DNA from: Cryptomeria japonica | Taxonomy: Eukaryota; Streptophyta; Pinopsida; Cupressales; Cupressaceae | Length of the DNA stretch: 64,000 nt | Assembly (NCBI RefSeq): GCF_030272615.1 | Contig: NC_081415.1 | Coordinates: 265,083,925-265,147,924 of the forward strand | Reading direction: 5' to 3' | Shown here: positions 59,396 through 64,000 of the stretch, in pieces | Numbering within the stretch: position 1 is the stretch's first letter | How the letters are laid out: each line of letters begins with the position of its first letter | Translations under genes and position numbers: made by a program | The notes under the pieces: generated by a model | Told to the model about the DNA's origin: nothing | What the model saw: the letters and a program-made list of their open reading frames with translations, nothing else | The model's database searches: none

Positions 59396-62148
59396 CTATG
59401 GTAGATCATCAAAATCTAGCCTCTTCGAAGCAGTACGTGGCTCTGCAGGTGGCTGCACAAGGGCACTTCAAATGTCAAATCAGATATATTTTCTCAATAT
59501 AACATCAAAATAACTAAATACTGAACTCTAAATTGTTTGAAGTTGAAATGATGATTACCTCATCTTTGTCTTTTGCAATTGGGCGAGGCTGAGGATTCGT
59601 GGGATGTCCTGAAGGAGGCTATAACTAGTAAAATAACATTAATACATGTTAATGACATATATGTCAAATAACACATAATAACTAAAAATAAATAGACTAA
59701 AAAACTAAAGCATACCGGAGCCTCAGATGGATGTGCTGTGGTCATAGGAGGCAAAGTCACAGATGAATCAGTTACGACCATTTCCTATATCCATGGTAAG
59801 TGATCCAAAAAGAGTTAACTAGATGGTTTCAACTCTGTTGTGCACTTAGTGAAAAGGAGTTGACATAAGACAAACATACCTTTTCCCTTCGTCGTGTTGG
59901 ATCCCATAATATGAGTGTAGGACTTCTACTGAAATGGAATGGTAGAATAACAGTAGGAAGTTTGGAAGGGGCCTGCAATAGTTTAAAGACAATCATACAA
60001 GTTAATAACCCAAAGTTGTTGACAAACTAGATAAAACAAATATTTTTAATATATGTAGAAAAAATACACACCGAAGCCTCGCATAGTTCTCCTGTAACCT
60101 TAGGGGGCCTAGTCGAATCTGATGCAGCTATTACCATTTCCTGTATGAAAATGATAACATATGATATAGACATAAAAGGATTTAGTTATTTCGAACAAGC
60201 AAGAATGCAATCCAAAGTGAATATGAAGATATCACCTCTTCCCTCTACTGAACCTCATCAACATCAGGTGCATTCATTAATTCCATAAACCCCATATGTT
60301 TCTGTATATAGAACAAATAAATTAAGTGCATTTATCAATAACTACATATACATGTTTAATCATAATACATTTTAACAATTGAATTTAAATTGTAGTGAAT
60401 TACCTTCTGTCGTTTGGGTGTCTGAGAGGATGTCTTTTTCTGCCTCAGATTGCTAGAGGATGACTTTCTCACATGAGATGTCCCCGAGGCAAGTGGGGTA
60501 AACTAACGAAAAAAAATTAACATAAGGGAAAAGAGCATGTATTTAATATATCACTTAAGTCAAAAATATATAAATCTAAATGGTACCACATAACTATCTT
60601 GGCCAAAGTCAATGGCCAAAAGCGTGATACCATCAAGTTGGGACATCTCAACCATTGATAAGCCCTACAAAATACCAAGTAATGATACATATAATTAACA
60701 AAAGATATTTTGAAACCAATGAATTATTATATTTTTAACAAATTTACAAATCTTTACCTCTAGTGGCGAAACTACTCATGACCGTGGAGTCGACTGAACA
60801 ACATGTGGTGTACTCCCACCACCTGCTGCACCCTGCAATGCATTTTATTTATATGTCACTTTAAATTGTTCTAAAAATAAAAATTCATTTCTTTTTATAA
60901 GATTTAGTCACTTAATTGATAACATGTCATAAATAGAATTAAATGCACGTGTGTCTGATAGAGAGGGTACAACATATTGAGTAGTTCGTCAATGAGGGCC
61001 ACATCCTCTGTAGTGGAAGCATGCCATCTAATCCTGCAACATGTACACAAATGAAATTTCAAACCATCGTCATCCGCATCAGTGTCTACACTAGAACATA
61101 CACCCTAGCAGGTGGGGCACATATGCTGAATGGGCTGGCTCGTGCCAAATGATGCACAAGGTGCTGCTGATGAAGGAGGTGCCATTGAGGAAGGATGTGC
61201 TGCTGATGAAGGAGGTGCCACTGATGAAGGAGGTGCTACAAGTGTTGGTACATCCTTTGGTCCGACCAGCTGTGTGCCATGCTGAACAATGACATCAGTC
61301 AATGATGCAGCTGCCTGAAGAGTTTGTAATTCTATAGACTCCTTCAAGGATATAGGGGCAGTGACATGAACCATGGGTTTAGGAGCTGTATGCCTCCTAT
61401 GTTGTGGGTCTACCACCCTATGGGCCCCAGGTCTATCTTGTGTAGAGCCTCTCCCTCTACTCGAAAATTGTTGGATGTCAAAGTAATTTGGCTTCTCGCC
61501 GAGGATATACTCACAATACAAATTTCTCAAAAAATATAGAGGCACCTCCTAATTATTACAAGGTGGTTGGTCAAAGACCATATACCACCTATCCCAAAAA
61601 TCTTCTTTCAACCTAGCATGAACACACCAATGTATAGGAAACTGAGTCGTATTTAGTTCTAGGTTGTTACTGGTAACATGATCGATGAAAAGAGCACATA
61701 TGTCAACTTTACCTATGCCCTTTTTCCTCACTTGATCATATGACAACCCATCCGCATAAAATGTTTGACATCTATCCCTCCATGAATCCCATTTTGTAAC
61801 CTCCCTAGATACCTCATTTGCACTATTAGCCATTGTTTCTAGTGTTCTGGCGAGGGTTGAGTGGTGCTCAAGCCTAGAGGTCCTCAACCTATTCACCAAT
61901 ATAGAAATTTGGGCACTATTTTGTGTAAGGCGATTGATGAGATCCTCTTGTGTGACATTTACATGATCTAATGGAGGATGTGGAGGGTTTCAGGGTGGTG
62001 GTGGTTGTTGAGGAGCACCATTTTCAGGATTTTGAGGGTTTTCTTGTTGCTCTTGTGCAATGTTAACAGGGTTTTCTTGAGTTGCTTGTGTAGGAGGAGG
62101 TCTTTGTTGTCTATTTCATTTTTGGGGATTGCTTGAAGAATCTGACAT
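59396..62148 (-). pseudogene. second gene of the TIR element, about 11 exons, function unknown
   Basis: Starts at the ATG at 62148 (MSDSSSNPQK). The long first exon is Gln/Pro-rich, then has WDSWRDRCQTFYADGLSYDQ and VAPPSSAAHPSS-type repeats. Short exons follow at about 60952-61035, 60755-60832, 60590-60663, 60403-60502, 60235-60302, 60072-60140, 59880-59972, 59716-59785 and 59559-59620. The last (59396-59452) reads EPRTASKRLDFDDLP then stop. Each is open or nearly so and bounded by AG and GT on the minus strand. Two exons begin EMV and end GEL/CEAS or PSEAP, as if duplicated. About six nonsense codons (TGA or TAG). By analogy with the second proteins of CACTA or Mutator elements it may bind DNA; this is inference. 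Confidence 0.5.
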
Positions 62149-62300
62149 CAAATTAATAAAAAAAAACTTAAATCAATTAAAAAACCCTACTTTAATTAAA
62201 ATGCAAACAAAAATAATCAAACAAATCAAATCTTACTTGTTCGACGAGGTGCCATTGTTGAAAATTGCTCTCGATGTTGGGAAAATCCAAAATAGTCGCA

Positions 62301-62539
62301 AACCCGTGCAGGTTCCATTTTTTTTTGCTTCTCCTTGCTGCCGTTCCACGGGTATTGACGTTGAAATTGACCAAAACCCATGGCCTACAAAAAAGAAATA
62401 TGTTGAGAAACTTTTAATTTTTTATTAAAGAAAAAATGTTCGGGTTTTGAGGAACTTTTGGTTTTTTAAATTGTTTTTTGTCTAGGCTTGGTGTTACCAA
62501 GCCTAACACATTTTTGAATTTTTAGAACCCACACAGGTT
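62301..62539. repeat. right subterminal palindrome copies
   Basis: AACCCGTGCAGGTT at 62301-62314 and AACCCACACAGGTT at 62526-62539, diverged from the left-end palindrome. Confidence 0.6.
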
Positions 62540-62575
62540 ATGAAAAATTTGGTTTTTTTTTGGCATGTGGCCACT

Positions 62576-62605
62576 TTTCTGTTCACCATCTTAATGCACT
62601 TACCC
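62576..62605 (-). repeat. right terminal inverted repeat
   Basis: Inverted partner of 51993-52022. Confidence 0.85.
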
Positions 62606-63130
62606 CAACACTGTGCCCTAGTGTGCAGATTCTCTAGGTTATGGCCCTCGCTAGGTACCAGGCCTCCATAGTTGAGTAAGTGACTCCTGTAAACCTTTGG
62701 TTACTCATAATATTGAGCTCTTTTCTTGTGCTAAGGGCATTTTATTGCTTCATTTTCTTGTTCAAATGATAGGGATTTGGTTTTGGGTAAGTTGTGGGCT
62801 TGGGGAGGTCACTCTCTATCTATTAAGCCTTGGAAAACTTCCTTTAACCCCCTTACTGAATTGCTTAATGCGTGTTTGGTTTGGGTTCGCTTTCCAAACC
62901 GTCCACTCTATATATGGGAATAATCTTATGATGAGGCTATTGGTAACACTATTGGCCATTTCTTAAAGGTGAATGGGGCCATTGCTTCTATGGGCCACTC
63001 CACTTTTGCTTGTATCCTAGTTGACATTGACATCTCTTCTCCTCTCCTAGTAGATGTGGTTCTTATGGTTGGGGACATGCCTTGGATACAACTGTTTGTT
63101 GCCATTGCACACTCCAATGAGAATTGTAGG
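62606..63130 (+). pseudogene. LINE ORF1, 3' half (DUF4283-type domain)
   Basis: One frame reads GHSLSIKPWKTSFNPLTELL, WVRFPNRPLYIWE, stop, SYDEAIGNTIGHFLKVNGA and STFACILVDIDISSPLL, the typical DUF4283 sequence of plant L1-type ORF1. It ends at SNENCR, where an LTR begins. It continues the piece at 51586-51992. Confidence 0.75.
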
Positions 63131-63875
63131 TGATTGAAGGTTTTTTCATTGATGGCAACCTTGCAATCTTATGGCACCGACATCGACAGACTCTACACTG
63201 ATAGATAATTCACCGACAACGACAAGAATGTTTACCAACACCCTAGCTAACAAGATTTTGATTATTGTATATTGTATTTAATTGTAATATCTTTTTGTAA
63301 GCCAACATGGCATATTGTAATAAGACTCATATATAAGTATGAGATCTTGTAGATCATTTAGAGTGATAGACATATGATAGAATAGACACATGGATATGTA
63401 GAGCGAATACTAAGGCAGATTTTGTAGAAAGGTTTATGGTTATTGTATGAGCTTAAACTGATATTGAACCTGGAATAGCAGATGCTTTTTGTAGCAGTAC
63501 ACTATATTGGGTTTCCATAATCCATTTTTGTAAGTTAGTGAGACTTCCTTTTGTATTTGAGCAGTGAGATCTAGGTAGTTGGCCTTCCTACATGTGCAGG
63601 CACATCATTGTAAGTAATATCCATTCATTGGCCAGTGAGTGAATATTGTGGGTCACAAATCCCATCGAAGTTTTTCCCACATCGGGTTTCCTCACCAAAA
63701 ATCTTGTGTTATGGTGTGCTTTCTATGTTGTATTTATTGTTCATATTTACTGCATTAATTCTTGTTTACTGGTACACTGTTTTGGAATGTAAATTACTTA
63801 ATAAATTCAAAAATTCTGTAAACCGGTTAGATACTGATTTGCCCCCCCCTCTCAGTATCTTTGGGAATCCTAACA
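63131..63875 (+). repeat. 5' LTR of a copia-type element
   Basis: Probable start tgattgaaggttttttcatt, end gaatcctaaca, then primer site. The LINE frame runs up to 63130, which supports this start; the target duplication would be gtagg. It shares block order with the LTR at 48907. Another TG at 63125 is an alternative start. Confidence 0.75.
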
Positions 63876-63877
63876 AT

Positions 63878-63890
63878 TGGTATCAGAGAC
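63878..63890 (+). other. primer-binding site (initiator Met tRNA type)
   Basis: tggtatcagagac, two bases after the LTR, differs slightly from the usual TGGTATCAGAGC. Confidence 0.8.
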
Positions 63891-64000
63891 AGGTCCTCTA
63901 TTTTCAAAAGCCTAACAACTTGAGGCAGATTGTGACACCGGTATAGATGGAAAACTTGAGAAAGAAATTGGAAACAACTCTTGTAGATTATGATGCAAAA
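63891..64000 (+). other. start of copia internal region, cut by window end
   Basis: A gag-like frame may open at about 63949 (MENLRKKLETTLVDYD); too short to classify. Confidence 0.4.

Larger units (their letters stand above)
51993..62605. mobile_element. 10.6 kb TIR DNA transposon with two convergent genes
   Basis: The left end gggtaagtgcaccaagatgg and the inverted right end gggtaagtgcattaagatgg match at 27 of the first 30 bases. It splits a LINE ORF1, whose halves lie immediately outside. The flanks caat (51989-51992) and caac (62606-62609) agree at three of four positions, a possible 4 bp target duplication. Inside: a plus-strand transposase-like gene (54376-57311), a minus-strand multi-exon gene (59396-62148), palindromic subterminal motifs near both ends, a CT microsatellite and two tandem-repeat blocks. 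The superfamily is not identified by eye; a 4 bp duplication would fit Sola, among others. Confidence 0.8.

Overview
The window looks like nuclear DNA of a plant with a very large, repeat-filled genome, most likely a gymnosperm (conifer). The evidence is one intact nuclear gene with plant-type GT-AG introns, one intron about 28 kb long, many old and nested LTR retrotransposons, solo LTRs, Helitron and LINE remains, and almost no other genic sequence. The species assignment is inference. There is no bacterial, organellar or CRISPR sequence.

Layout. 1-6436: the 5' half of a minus-strand Ty3/gypsy-type element with one long intact gag-protease frame and one LTR. 6437-6785: TA/TG microsatellite. 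About 7227-13537: a decayed autonomous Helitron (Rep HUH nuclease plus PIF1-type helicase), plus strand, with a hairpin and CTAG 3' end. 13900-43549: the only conventional host gene, a five-exon eIF4E cap-binding protein (199 residues, no defects) starting 362 bp after the Helitron end. Its third intron (15147-43330) carries a foldback element, a TAG-riddled gypsy pol relic with a nested TIR transposon, a 3.4 kb solo LTR with a palindrome array, an unidentified retroelement ORF, two nested Ty1/copia derivatives joined by a chimeric LTR, a 334 bp complete TRIM whose LTRs contain a tRNA-like Pol III unit, and a solo LTR nested within a solo LTR.

45188-50128: copia relic and a solo LTR with target-site duplication. 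51586-63130: a LINE ORF1 split by a 10.6 kb terminal-inverted-repeat DNA transposon (51993-62605). That transposon has two convergent genes: a plus-strand transposase-like gene with introns, and a minus-strand gene of about 11 short exons. It also has subterminal palindromes and internal tandem repeats. 63131-64000: the 5' LTR, primer-binding site and start of another copia element.

How the parts relate. eIF4E is the only gene likely to serve the host; it binds the mRNA cap in translation initiation. Everything else is mobile DNA in successive layers, and the nesting gives relative ages. The items most worth follow-up are the tRNA-bearing TRIM, the large two-gene TIR transposon, and the giant eIF4E intron with its recombinant copia cluster.
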